In this document: positions 1 through 9,929 of the stretch, piece after piece
Numbering within the stretch: the stretch's first letter is position 1
Layout of the letters: each line of letters opens with the position of its first letter
Assembly: GCA_002261195.1 (NCBI GenBank)
Contig: MVBO01000116.1
Coordinates: forward strand, 1 to 46,478
Reading direction: 5' to 3'
DNA: 46,478 nucleotides
Source: Bifiguratus adelaidae
Lineage: Eukaryota > Mucoromycota > Endogonomycetes > Endogonales
Notes under the pieces: model-generated
Told to the model about the DNA's origin: nothing
What the model saw: only the letters and a program-made list of their open reading frames with translations
The model's database searches: none
Position numbers and translations under genes: made by a program

Positions 1-953
1 CCCGACGATCTACGAATCAAAACTGGCGAGTTGGTCAACCAGTATACGAGCCACAGCAAGAGGGACACATATCCATCCTCGGGAAATGTGGTGGCCTTCA
101 AGATTGATTTGCGAATTATGGATGTTGAAAGCGGCGACAACCGTCTCTATGACCTCGCCGCAATCGAAATTGCGAAGATCTACAGAAAGGCAAAATCATG
201 TCGGATCATGCCAAGTTACTGCGGGAAGGCAAGGACGGTCTGCTTGAACATGTCACCACCGATGGTCCTAGCAATCAGCAAGTTGTTGGATCAATCATTC
301 AAATTGCCGGCACAATCGCATACTTGATGACGATACATCTGGTGGCTCCGGCTCTGTATGTGGCTCTGCACCGAGGGAGTGTCCATATTCCCGCCACCAT
401 CAACGAAATACCGAAATTCATCACTTCGGCCAAAAACTTGGTGTGGTTCGTAGAGTATCTGAAGAGACTCTCGAATACCTTATAAGAAAACCTCGCGGCC
501 GAAAATGATCGCCGTAGACCTTTAGGCCACAACTTCGGGACGGAATCTCAAAAGGAAGTCTCCAAGCGGATGGCGTGGTAACACAACACATACTACACGC
601 CAAAAAAATGAGAAGTCGCAAATACCTAGAGGCTCTGGCGAACGGCAAGCAGTCGACATTCTTCAGTTGATTGTGCAGTCGCAGAAGGCCACGGAGGAGA
701 CCAGCGAAGACGGTCAGGCCGATGAATTTGGCTGGATTAAACGTGGGGCACAATGGTACAATATTTATGCCAAGAAGACCTACAACGAGTCCCCCATATT
801 AGGCACTTTCACTCTGTATCGGTACTTGTATGTTATAAAGCCAGGAAGATCGTTTTCTGTCGGATATACCCCTTTATTCAGAACTTTTCTGTTGCACTAT
901 TAAGTACCAGTGTCTTTCAGGTCGCCATTCGCCCAACCTTTGTCGCTCAATGA
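1..953 (+). pseudogene. Decayed protein-coding gene, family not recognised
   Basis: Coding-like stretches follow one another on the plus strand in different frames. They begin upstream of the window and end with a phrase closing in VAIRPTFVAQ and a stop at about 953. The parts seen are a region with DLAAIEIAKIYRKA, then KLLREGKDGLLEH, then a hydrophobic segment around HLVAPALYVALHRG, a charged coiled-coil-like stretch (ENLAAENDRRR), and a distinctive GWIKRGAQWYNIYAKKTYNE. The order and character of these pieces suggest one ancestral protein rather than chance frames. About four interruptions break it, and no single intact reading exists. I do not recognise the family. It could also be a gene with several unusual introns, but I found no convincing splice sites joining the pieces. 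Confidence 0.4.
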
Positions 954-1291
954 CAACATTGGAGGTAGCTTGTAGAACTCCTTGACGTTTAATTAGTGAT
1001 GGACATTGATACTATACGTGTTTGTTGTCAAGCAAATTATAGAGGTTTCTCTGTTGCTTATGTCAGCGCTTGGAAGTTTCTCGACCCAAATAATACTCTT
1101 ACTTCTGCTTTACCAGAAGCAATCAAGACCTTGAAGATGCCTATGATCACTCAGGTGCTCTCCACCACAAGCTCGGAACAGCTTTGAGCGTTTTCAATCC
1201 GGATGTCCAAATATAGTGCCAACCCCGAAAGGAGAATGCTGGGAAGTTCCAAGTGCTCTGTTGGCCTCAGTAGCTCAACTCACTCAATACC
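954..1291. other. Intergenic spacer
   Basis: AT-leaning spacer between the decayed gene and the hydrolase. The short open frame at 996-1187 has no recognisable features. I see no convincing RNA gene or repeat. The last 100 bp should contain the hydrolase promoter, but no clear TATA box is visible. Confidence 0.5.
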
Positions 1292-2519
1292 ATGCCGTTC
1301 AAAGCTTTCACCAGTCAACTCATCGAGGTTGAGAGTGCCGCATTGAGTCAAAGCCTAGCCATACACGCTTTGGTTGGTGGCCAGGGACCTCCTTTACTGC
1401 TCCTTCACGGGTACCCTCAAAACTACTTGTAAGTGCAGGTACCAGGGTGCAATAGGCCAAGCGACGTTTGCTCATACGTGCTTTAGTATCTGGCACCTGA
1501 TTGCCGACGATTTGGCAACCAGGTTCACAGTGGTGGCAGCAGACTTGCGAGGTGAGAGCGTCGAGGCTCGTAATGAAAATTGGTTGACATTGAACAAGGC
1601 TACGGTCGATCCTCCAAACCGCAAGGTTCACCGAGTCATATCGAGTATTCAAAACGTGAAATGGCAGCTGACCAGGTCGCCATCATGTAGGTACCACAAC
1701 AGGTGTGATATTGACACCTGAGATCAAGGGACACGTAGGAAGAAGCTGGGTTTCTCAAGCTTTTACATCGTGGCGCATGATCGCGGCGCACGAGTGGCTC
1801 ATAGGCTGGCCCTGGATTATCCTCACGTGGTTCGAAAGATGATATTGTTGGATATTTGCCCGACCTTGGCAATGTACGAATCAACCGACATGAAGTTTGT
1901 GAGTTGGCAGGCTGCATAGGATCACTCTTCGCAATATTTATACTTTTTACAGGCTGCTGGCTATTGGCATTGGTTCTTCAATATCATTCCAACCCCTCAC
2001 GCGGTAAAGGTCGACTCGAAAGGTCGATGGTCAAGGCTAACGCCGCGTGCTCATAGGAAAACATCATCAGTGCTGATCCACTGGCGTTTTGGAACGCTTT
2101 AGCTAGGAGAGAAACACACAAGGACGTGATTCACACGACTGAAGCATTGGAGGAATACCAATCTGCATTTTTCAAGCCAGATACCATACACGCGGTAAGT
2201 CGCACTTTGTGTTCATCGCGCGTATATTGATTGTAGACTTATCTTATAGACATGCGAGGACTATCGCGCAGCTGCAACCATAGATCTTGAACACGACAGG
2301 GCAGATTTGGCCAACAATCACAAGCTCTCCGTCCCAGCTCTTCGCATTCTATGGGGAAAGAAAGGCATTATACCAAGATACGACGTACTCGCTGAATGGA
2401 GAAATGTGTGTCATTTGGACAAGGTGGAAGTCAGTGGTCGAGCTTTAGACTGTGGTCATTACATTGCCGAGGAACGAAGCGCAGAGCTGCTGGAGGAGAT
2501 ATTTGAGTTTCTGAAATAA
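1292..2519 (+). CDS. Alpha/beta hydrolase, haloacetate dehalogenase / epoxide hydrolase-like
   Basis: A six-exon gene; all five introns have GT-AG ends and short length. The first exon (1292-1428) ends in the oxyanion-side motif LLLHGYPQN. The next gives WHLIADDLATRFTVVAADLRG and, across an intron, YGRSSKP. This is the typical order of the fluoroacetate/haloacetate dehalogenase and soluble epoxide hydrolase branch. The nucleophile elbow reads AHDRGARVAHRLALD, with Asp as nucleophile as in that branch. The catalytic His lies in the C-terminal DCGHYIAEE. A lid region with YWHWFFNIIPTPHA lies between them. The final exon contains LRILWGKKG, typical of the strand before the acid residue. Family knowledge suggests hydrolysis of a C-halogen or epoxide bond; the true substrate cannot be read. 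The protein has no signal peptide and is probably cytosolic. Confidence 0.85.
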
Positions 2520-2989
2520 ACGTCGCAAGCACCTGGAAAGAAGGAAATTCTACGGCTGTTGGATCTCTCTCTTTGCACCATTTGGGGCAAAACAGCTTGC
2601 AATTGCTAGCACATTTGTGAGAGAGGTAATATCAGGCAAGAATGGTGCTAGATGGATGTACTGTCATTTCTACGTATAGTCACCATTGAGAATCCTTTTC
2701 TTGAGAGTTGAAAGCCGGCCGGCCGGCCACGACAACAAAGTTCAACGGCAACTTTTGCATTCTCGAAAAGTAACACACCCTTGAAGAGAGAGAAAGCAGC
2801 TGTCGCGTGGAGGTGTTCGTTCTATTTGCCTTTTATAGGTTCTTGGCCAGGGCTCCGAAGCACTTCCTTTTATGGACGCCATGATGGACCATCTCCACAT
2901 TGGTCAAGTCGGATACTCACACGGGTGGAAGCGGCTATATACGGGCCAGGTATTATTGTCTGCATACTTGGAACTACCCTCCCGACACC
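2520..2989. promoter_or_regulatory. Intergenic / promoter region of the D-malate-like dehydrogenase
   Basis: No gene is recognised here; the short frames crossing 2781-3099 are not supported. A GC palindromic run of alternating GGCC and CCGG units lies at 2714-2728. The dehydrogenase start codon is at 2990. No clear TATA box is visible. Confidence 0.4.
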
Positions 2990-4318
2990 ATGTCGCAGAG
3001 AATAAGCAGCGTCCAGAGCAAGGCGAACAAGTACAAGATTGCTGTGATACCCGGCGACGGCATAGGAAAAGAAGTTATCGAAGCAGGTACGTTATTTAAC
3101 ATAAATTCACTGGGAAGTCCCGTCTTACACAAGTGCATCAAAGCTCTTGCCGTACTGGATGCTTTGGCATCGGCTGGCGGTTCGTTTGTCCTGGATTATG
3201 AGCACTTTGACTGGTCCAGCGAAAGGTTCAAGACAACTGGTTCATACATGCCTGATAGCTTCCTGGATGTTCTACAGCCTAAAGATGCCATATTCTTTGG
3301 TGCTGTCGGAGACCCAACCGTTCCTGACCACATCTCACTTTGGTCACTCTTGCTCCCCATTAGACAACGCTTTCAGCAATATGCCAATGTCCGCCCAATC
3401 CGGGTCCTCAAGGGTATCAAGTCACCGCTTGCGGATTGCAAGCCTGTGGGTAACGGAATGATTGTACGCTTCAAAAGCTGAAGTTTATGAACAGGGTGAC
3501 CTAGACTGGGTTATTGTAAGGGAAAATAGTGAAGGAGAATACGCTGGCCAAGGCGGTCGTACACATCAGGGTTTTGACTGGGAAGTCGGCACAGGCAAGT
3601 CTCCTAAGGGCTCAATTCTTAGTTGTGACACTATAACACGTCTACAGAACTGGCCATTTTCAGTCGGCATGCCATCAGACGAATATTCCGCTTCGCCTTT
3701 GAAGTTGCAGAGAAGAGACCACGCAAACTTTTGACTTTCGTTACCAAATCCAATGCTCAACGTTCGGGTATGGTCCTCTGGGATGAAGTGGCGTACGAAG
3801 TGGCTAAAGAATATCCTCATGTCACCATGGACAAGATGCTTGTCGACGCCATGGTAAGTTTGTCGAGCAAACATTCTGTTTATGCTTCGGCCGATTGACC
3901 TTGGTTAAAGACAACGCGCATGGTATTGCGTCCGGAGAGTCTGGATACAATTGTTGCAACAAACCTTCATGCAGATATATTATCTGATCTTGCCGCTGCA
4001 CTCGCTGGCTCTATTGGAATCGCTCCCACCTCCAATTTGGATCCAACGCGCCGAGCACCATCCATGTTCGAACCTGTTCATGGCTCCGCCCCTGACATCA
4101 GCGGCAAAGGGATTGCCAATCCAATTGCAGCGTTCTGGACCGCAGCAGAGATGCTTGATTGGTTAGGCGAGAAGGCCGATGCCAAACTACTCATGGAGGC
4201 CATAGAATCCGTATGTGGACGAGGGATATTGACTAAAGATCTCGGTGGATCGGCAAATACGGCTGAAGTGACCGATGCGGTTTGTACAGCCATCAAGGAG
4301 TCCGCACAAGCACAGTAA
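2990..4318 (+). CDS. D-malate / tartrate dehydrogenase family (decarboxylating beta-hydroxyacid dehydrogenase)
   Basis: NAD-dependent decarboxylating dehydrogenase of the isopropylmalate/isocitrate dehydrogenase superfamily, closest by eye to the bacterial DmlA/TtuC type. From an ATG at 2990 it reads KIAVIPGDGIGKEVIEA (nucleotide-binding N-terminus), FGAVGDPTVPDH, YANVRPIRVLKGI (substrate arginines), VIVRENSEGEYAGQGG, then after an intron IFSRHAIRRIFRFAFE and TFVTKSNAQRSGMVLWDEV, and finally TNLHADILSDLAAALAGSIG, EPVHGSAPDISGKGIANP and the C-terminal helices. Length is about 360 residues, normal for the family. There are four introns. The third (3595-3647) is a GC-AG intron, fixed by continuity of the conserved TELAIFSRHAI block. 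Substrate choice among malate, tartrate and isopropylmalate is inferred. No organelle presequence is obvious. Confidence 0.88.
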
Positions 4319-4595
4319 AGAAGCTCTTAGGTATTCCTCATGCGTGCGTCATGTCGCCGAACGTCCCGTGTATGACAAAAGGGCGATTGTACATGATCGA
4401 TAGGTCACATTGTTCCATCGAAGCACGCCACTTTCGTCAGCGACACCTTCGCCTCGTTATTTCATTTGAGTTCTTTCTCGACGCGTTTAGCCTTTGCGAC
4501 TGAAATAATATCAATGTTTTCAGTGTAAATAAGCGATATGTCTAATACTTTTCGCTATACTTTTTATATATGCTATTGATCTCCAAGTATAAACG
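4319..4595. other. Convergent 3' intergenic region
   Basis: AT-rich space between two convergent genes, holding their 3' ends. An AATAAT-like stretch occurs near 4503 and TTTTTATATAT near 4560. Nothing else is recognised. Confidence 0.4.
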
Positions 4596-6260
4596 TTAAA
4601 CAGTCATCAGAATAGATGTGACTCCTGCCATTGCAAGAACAAGTGATAGAAGACTCGTTAGGTGAGAGGCAGATGATGACGTAGATTCGGGAAAAATGGA
4701 GGCCGACGGTGAGCTGGACGCAAGTAGAGTTGACCCTTCGAACGCGCCAGTGTGGAAGACGCTTGAATTGACGAGACCGATCAAATTGGAGGACAAGGCC
4801 TCTACCATCACGAACGCGAATGGTGCAGGAAGAGTATAGCCAGTCTCAAAACCGCTTCTTACTACTTGCACGATTGGCCTTAGAGAATCCGGAGTGCTAC
4901 CTCCGTAAATCCTCCATCCGACAACCTCCTTTGTTGCTCCGTTCCAGCTCATGAATACGGTAGCGTTGCTGCTGTTGCTCGACGCACTGGCGAAAATAGT
5001 GGGTATCTCCGTGAGTGCAGTACTAGTCCAGTTGCTTCGGAAAGCCCGATAATTCATTGTACTCGGATCCGCAGAGAACTTTGCGTGATACAAGACTCCT
5101 CCCGTTTGGTTGAATTCGGTGAATGACGGATTGCTGCCCCAGCCAACAAAAGCGTTACCATTAGGCAGGATCTCAAGGTTCCCTTGACTGGTGGATAACA
5201 CTCCATCCGGATTAGGATACTCTTGTACCAGAGTAACGGTCATGTTGTTTGGGTGAAGCTTGATAATGATCCCACGGGAGCAATTATTCCCATTGATGAA
5301 ACCGTTGCTGGCATTATCAAAGAGGGTGATGGTGTCGTTCGTGTTTGATAACCAGCGAACGTGGTGCTGGAATTGAAATTGAGCATTTTCATCTACTTGC
5401 CAGTTGCTCCTAGCGCCATTGAGACGCCAAATAATTTCGCCGGTATTCCCGTGAATATAAAACAAAGTGTTTGTGTGTCGTGAGGAGATGAGGTAGTTGC
5501 CAGAGTTATCCTTGACGATGGCATTAATGTGAAAATAGTCGTATGGGGAGGCAGGATTCTCCCCAGATCCGTTCGTGGTGTTGATCTCGATATAGGACTC
5601 GTTCAGTTGCACGTGATCTAGACAGCTCCAGTCGAACAGCAAATTGCCAGTAGCAATGTCGATTTCTTGGAATCTACCAGCAAGGATATAGCCGTTTTTT
5701 GGTCCGCCGATATGAGACAGATCGAACGCCGCGGTTTCGTAGATGCTGATCAAGGCCGTATTATTTTTGGTAATGTAGAATTCGTGCAGATCCCCAAAGA
5801 AATTGTTTTTTGCATGCACTGTAGCGACTACTGCGTAGCTACTATTGAGCAGGAGATATTGTCCTCTTGCATAACCGTCAACGAGGGTGCCTTGGAATAG
5901 TGTCAATACTTGTTCACCACGGTAGTATTGAGGTCTAAAGTCCATGATGGTTCCTGCAAATAAGCCAGACCCACTCCAGACCATCAAACCACTATTCTGG
6001 AAAATGAGTGGGCCCGATTGATAGGCGTTACCATAAGGTGCGAAAAAGACATATCCAGGAGCAACGTCCGGGGATGGAGGGACCACAATCTCGAGTTCGA
6101 CTGGGTTTAGGTCCAGACGGCTCTCGTACCACTGAAAAGGGTTCAGAGTTGACGCACTGTACTCTGTGCTATTTGTGGTCGAGTTGTACACCGAAACCTG
6201 ATCACCAAGTGTAAGGACTGGAAGGAGCGCCAGAGGAATTAGCGCCCGTAACCCTCGCAT
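4596..6260 (-). CDS. Secreted, probably GPI-anchored arylsulfotransferase-family (ASST) protein
   Basis: A single 554-codon exon. I place the start at the ATG at 6260 because the next residues, MRGLRALIPLALLPVLTLG, form a classical signal peptide. The frame stays open a further 74 codons upstream, but that extension would bury the signal. The core matches the fungal arylsulfotransferase (Arylsulfotran_2) pattern: DYFHINAIVKDNSGNYLIS, SSRHTNTLFYIHGNTGEI, WRLNGARSNW and FQHHVRWL. It is a beta-propeller fold rich in N-glycosylation sequons. The C-terminus is Ser-rich (SSSPSASIFPESTSSSASH) followed by a hydrophobic tail, as in GPI-anchored proteins. Whether fungal members transfer sulfate is not established; the likely location is the outer plasma membrane or cell wall. 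Confidence 0.85.
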   Translation of the reverse strand: MRGLRALIPLALLPVLTLGDQVSVYNSTTNSTEYSASTLNPFQWYESRLDLNPVELEIVVPPSPDVAPGYVFFAPYGNAYQSGPLIFQNSGLMVWSGSGLFAGTIMDFRPQYYRGEQVLTLFQGTLVDGYARGQYLLLNSSYAVVATVHAKNNFFGDLHEFYITKNNTALISIYETAAFDLSHIGGPKNGYILAGRFQEIDIATGNLLFDWSCLDHVQLNESYIEINTTNGSGENPASPYDYFHINAIVKDNSGNYLISSRHTNTLFYIHGNTGEIIWRLNGARSNWQVDENAQFQFQHHVRWLSNTNDTITLFDNASNGFINGNNCSRGIIIKLHPNNMTVTLVQEYPNPDGVLSTSQGNLEILPNGNAFVGWGSNPSFTEFNQTGGVLYHAKFSADPSTMNYRAFRSNWTSTALTEIPTIFASASSNSSNATVFMSWNGATKEVVGWRIYGGSTPDSLRPIVQVVRSGFETGYTLPAPFAFVMVEALSSNLIGLVNSSVFHTGAFEGSTLLASSSPSASIFPESTSSSASHLTSLLSLVLAMAGVTSILMTV

Positions 6261-7497
6261 CGTCGAGTGCAAGGAGGAGTCAACCACTTCCGGGCCAAAT
6301 CGAAAGAAGACCAGGACGAGAAACCGAACACCCGTGTGGAAAACAAATGCTGTAAAAGGCAATCCCCGCGAGTATACTGAAACACAACGTTGAAGGTGCC
6401 CGAGGTGTGAGATGGTCAGGGGCGATGGACCACATTCACCTGTGATAGCTCTTGGCGTACTTGTTAGCGAGAAACGCTGCATCGCCGCTGACCGGGGATG
6501 TAATGGGAAAATGCAGCCGAAAAAGGGATATTTTCAACCTTGTATTGTCCAGAGATCAGCTTAACTGAATGAAAGCGAACGCGCCTATAGCGTTTCAAAG
6601 ATGCTTCCAGTGGACAGCCATAATGTCATGCACTTAGCTTAACGACCGTTTGAGACACATTTATCCAATGTTCCACACGCACAGGGTGATAGAAGACCTC
6701 CGAACATGTACCTGTATGGTTATGGTGCCCTTGCAATCCTTGGTCACCTCGTTGGATTTGCACAGAACGCTTGACAGCATGGCTTAAACACTGATAGCTC
6801 TGATAAGCTCCACGGCCGCGGCCTTGTGAGACATGTCTGGTCCCGTAGAAATTACTATTCTTTTTCTTGCCTGCTCTGACAGCGAATCGTCTCGTTATTC
6901 CAGCGCGTGCTCCAAAAGGTAGCTTAAAGCACCATCAGCTGCTCCATTGTCCCTTAGAATGCGTCGGCGGTATGACTTCAAGTTGCACTGTCTGCACATG
7001 AAACTGCTTTGTGCATGACGATGCAGCAAATATGGCTGGACCTTTTACTTGACCTCACCTTCTGCAACGTCAAGACGCGATTCCACTATGGTTGAACGAA
7101 CGATTTCGCCCTGTACTGACCCAAAGAGATCCTATGACAACATACTCTCCATCGGCCGAATGTTCATCAATCCAAGGCGAAGCCCTCGGATTTGAGGTCT
7201 TTGTGCTACAGGCTCAACGCCGCTAGTCGGTCCATGGCGCAACAGTATGTTGAATTTTGAACCCTATAGTGAGGCCTTGGACTGTGGGTACAAGCACGAC
7301 CTGGCATGAGGCTTGGGGTGGCACAGACCATAGACATACCTGGAGGGGTCGGGTGCGCCTGTTTGCTATGACCCTGTGGCTCCTGTGAACCCTGCGAGAT
7401 GAATTATCCAGGGTGATACAATGGCTCGGCGCTTGACGGTAGACTAGAGGTATAAATCGGCCTTTATTCAGTGCACTGTGTAATCGCCCCTGGAATC
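6261..7497. other. Long intergenic region between two divergent genes
   Basis: About 1.2 kb without a supported gene. It should contain the promoter of the arylsulfotransferase-like gene at the left and that of the four-helix membrane gene at the right. A TATAAAT box lies at about 7451-7457, some 45 bp before the ATG at 7498. I found no repeats, tRNA-like folds or conserved coding blocks in the middle part. Confidence 0.45.
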
Positions 7498-8184
7498 ATG
7501 ACATTCCCAAATCGGTTGGGGTGCAGTTGTCGCCTCTCTCTACAAACATGCGTAATTGCTATCAGCTTCTTCAATATTGTCAATGGCGCCGCGGATATCG
7601 GTGTTTCTGCTCAGAACATTGAGAGTGAGTTGAATATTGCTGGTTGAAAGTCGTTCCTGATCAGCTCTAGCCTGGAAGTACATTCAGAGTCGAGAGAATT
7701 ATGATGTTGTTGGCCTTCTAGCAAGCGATGGGCTTCTCATTGCCTACTCTATCTCGATCATTGTGCTCGCCTTTGGATGTATTGGTTTCGGCTTCACGGT
7801 ATTATTTCTTTGATGGGAAGTGAAAGCTGATTGTGTCGCTTAGGGAAATGCCTGGTTCCTTTTGTGGTTTGCCATATGTGCCTATACGCTGACGATTCTC
7901 GGCCTCGTTGCCAATGCCGTTGGCGTCTACGACAATGCGAGATTACAAGAATATGAGTGTCATCGTAATCCACACAGCTATGTTTGGCCACCAATCTCAA
8001 ACATAATTTTGATTATTGTAGATTTCTTGTTCAATGCAAGTAGACCATTTAGCGCACACAATTGATCCTATTAACCAGATCTGTGCAGATATGCTTTGCG
8101 ATTGTCATCCACGCTTACGCACGGCTTCTGAAGAGAAAGGATATGAACGCAGGACATGGAGGCCTTCGGTTGTCGATAGTCTGA
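7498..8184 (+). CDS. Four-helix integral membrane protein, unknown function
   Basis: Not recognised. Four exons give a protein of about 160 residues with four hydrophobic segments: around CVIAISFFNIVNGAADIGV, then LLIAYSISIIVLAFGCIGFG, then WFLLWFAICAYTLTILGLVA, and finally NIILIIVDFLFN continuing across an intron into ICFAIVIHAYARLL. It ends in a short basic tail, LLKRKDMNAGHGG, with the stop at 8182-8184. Two introns are GT-AG. The last (8036-8088, 53 nt) is best read as GC-AG with the strong donor GCAAGT; a GT donor slightly upstream would also keep frame. A TATAAAT box precedes the start by about 45 bp. The topology recalls small fungal tetraspan/MARVEL-type proteins, but no family signature is visible. 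Confidence 0.6.
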
Positions 8185-8541
8185 AAGCGAGAACAACGGG
8201 TAATTGGTCAGAACACGGTAGGAATAGCGAGATGCAACGCGAAAGCAGACAAGGAATAAGTTCAATGTACATAACATTCACCCCTCCTCATATGAACTTC
8301 TGATACTTCGGTTGCAGAAGTTTACCGACAGGCGAAGACCTGTAAACGCTGCAACAGTTAATGCTGGGTCAACTTGTAATATATGGCAGAGATACGCAAA
8401 GATGATTCAAGCGTTTCTTTTACAACGTATATACACCTAGGTTACTTCTGGTTGGTAAGAGAACTCTTCTCCTTTACGAAGGCTGTTGCACTCCGGTAAC
8501 CTACAACCATTGCCAACTACAACAAATCTAATGTGGCAAGG
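8185..8541. other. Convergent 3' intergenic region
   Basis: No coding block is recognised. It contains the 3' flanks of the membrane protein gene and of the first QorB-like reductase gene. A frame remains open to 8303 but has no recognisable composition. Confidence 0.4.
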
Positions 8542-9420
8542 TTATTGAGCCGCAAGAGCGTTCGCAATGACCTTGGAAAGAGGTGCCGTAGAATGACCAA
8601 TCAATTTGCTGAGCTGATGACTATCATCGTAGAGCGCGCCACTCGCAGCTTGTACATCGGCATCAGCCAGGCTCGCTGCAATTGGCTCAGGTAGCCCGAA
8701 TCCCATCAATGTCTTCTTGTAATCTTCTTCAGGTAGATCCTTGTAAAGTATCTGCTTGCCAGATTGACGTGAAAGCTCGGCCGCGAACTCGGACAATGTA
8801 TACGCTTCATCACCCGCTAGCTCATAAGCACGGCCTGCATGGTTTTCACCGGAAATCACAACAATGGCAGCAGCCTCTGCGAGTTCGTCACGACTGGCAG
8901 CGGAAATGCGTCCATCCTTGCTGCTTCCAAGTTGAGCGCCGTATTCCAAGGTGGCTTTTAGGGAACCGAGATAGTTTTCGTGATACCAGCCATTTCGGAG
9001 GATGACGAATGGGATTCCGGAATCCATGATAGCCTTTTCTATTTCCCTGGGATCGATCATTAGTCTCATGGGTGAGATATCTGCCTTCAGCAAGCTTGTA
9101 TATACAAGTAGCTTAACACCTGCGCGCTTGGCTGCGTTGATTGCGTTGACGTGGTGCTGGTAACGACCAGTTGGAGCACTCGATGAGATCAACAGTAACG
9201 TGTCAACCCCAGCGAAGGCAGCGTCAAGTGTCTCGGGCTTGTCGTAATCTGCCACTCGGAGCTCGGCACCAGCTTGCTCTAAGCTTTTAGCAGTCTCGCT
9301 GTTGGGATCACGCACCCCCGCAATGACCATGATACCCTTTCCTCGTTGTAGAAGATGCTTGACAGCAAGGCGACCAAGTTCACCTGTTGCACAAGTGACG
9401 AGAATCCGCTGGTCAGTCAT
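8542..9420 (-). CDS. NmrA/QorB-type NAD(P)-dependent reductase, copy 1
   Basis: An intronless 292-residue protein of the atypical short-chain dehydrogenase (NmrA-like) family. Its whole length follows the bacterial NADPH:quinone oxidoreductase 2 (QorB/YtfG) pattern: AGVRDPN, LRVADYDKPETLDAAF, GVDTLLLISSS, AINAAKRAGVKLLVYTSLL, FVILRNGWYHENY, GRAYELAGDEAYTLSEFAAE, and the C-terminal DDSHQLSKLIGH. The N-terminal nucleotide-binding motif reads VTCATGELG, where the family has a Gly at the Cys position. The codon is TGT, so cofactor binding may be altered. The neighbouring gene at 9930-10817 is a tandem paralogue with the normal Gly. Lack of introns in this intron-rich region and the bacterial-type pattern suggest acquisition from bacteria; this is an inference. 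Confidence 0.9.
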   Translation of the reverse strand: MTDQRILVTCATGELGRLAVKHLLQRGKGIMVIAGVRDPNSETAKSLEQAGAELRVADYDKPETLDAAFAGVDTLLLISSSAPTGRYQHHVNAINAAKRAGVKLLVYTSLLKADISPMRLMIDPREIEKAIMDSGIPFVILRNGWYHENYLGSLKATLEYGAQLGSSKDGRISAASRDELAEAAAIVVISGENHAGRAYELAGDEAYTLSEFAAELSRQSGKQILYKDLPEEDYKKTLMGFGLPEPIAASLADADVQAASGALYDDSHQLSKLIGHSTAPLSKVIANALAAQ

Positions 9421-9929
9421 TCTTGAAGATGTCCTCTGCTGCGTGAAGAACGATACACTATACCTTGCTTAGATCGTCTTATCTCACCATGTATACTTCT
9501 GATCTACCTGAGCAGATCGCTTCCATCGGCGTTCTTAGAAATGCCGATTCGGACATCCCAATCGTCGGCGTCGCTCCAAATATAGACATACTCTATGCCT
9601 CTGCTCATCGAAGTGCGTTAAATCGCACATCTTTGAATTATACGGACGGGTTAGGGATCTAGCCCGATATAAAAGCTCCTGGGTCGTAGGAATTCAACCT
9701 CATTTTGGAATAGAGCCGGCCAGTCCAAAAACTGAGGCTTTTCACTGTACGCAATACAGCAATGCAAGCCATGCAGGGGCTTCGCGATATGGTTATGTGT
9801 GAGTCGGCTTCACCTTCACACCCTCTGTTCAGAGGAGTTGCTGCGCCTCATTTGTAAGCTTTTATTCTGCTCGACATACAAAACCAATGAGACCTTTCAA
9901 CTCCTTATAACTATTGACATGCAGCATTC
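9421..9929. other. Spacer between the tandem reductases
   Basis: It contains the promoter of copy 1 (minus) near 9421-9500. A plus-strand TATAAAA lies at about 9667-9673 and is followed by an ATG at 9762 and a short open stretch ending in a good splice donor (GTGAGT) near 9798. No recognisable downstream exon follows, so this may be the stub of a lost plus-strand gene. Confidence 0.35.
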
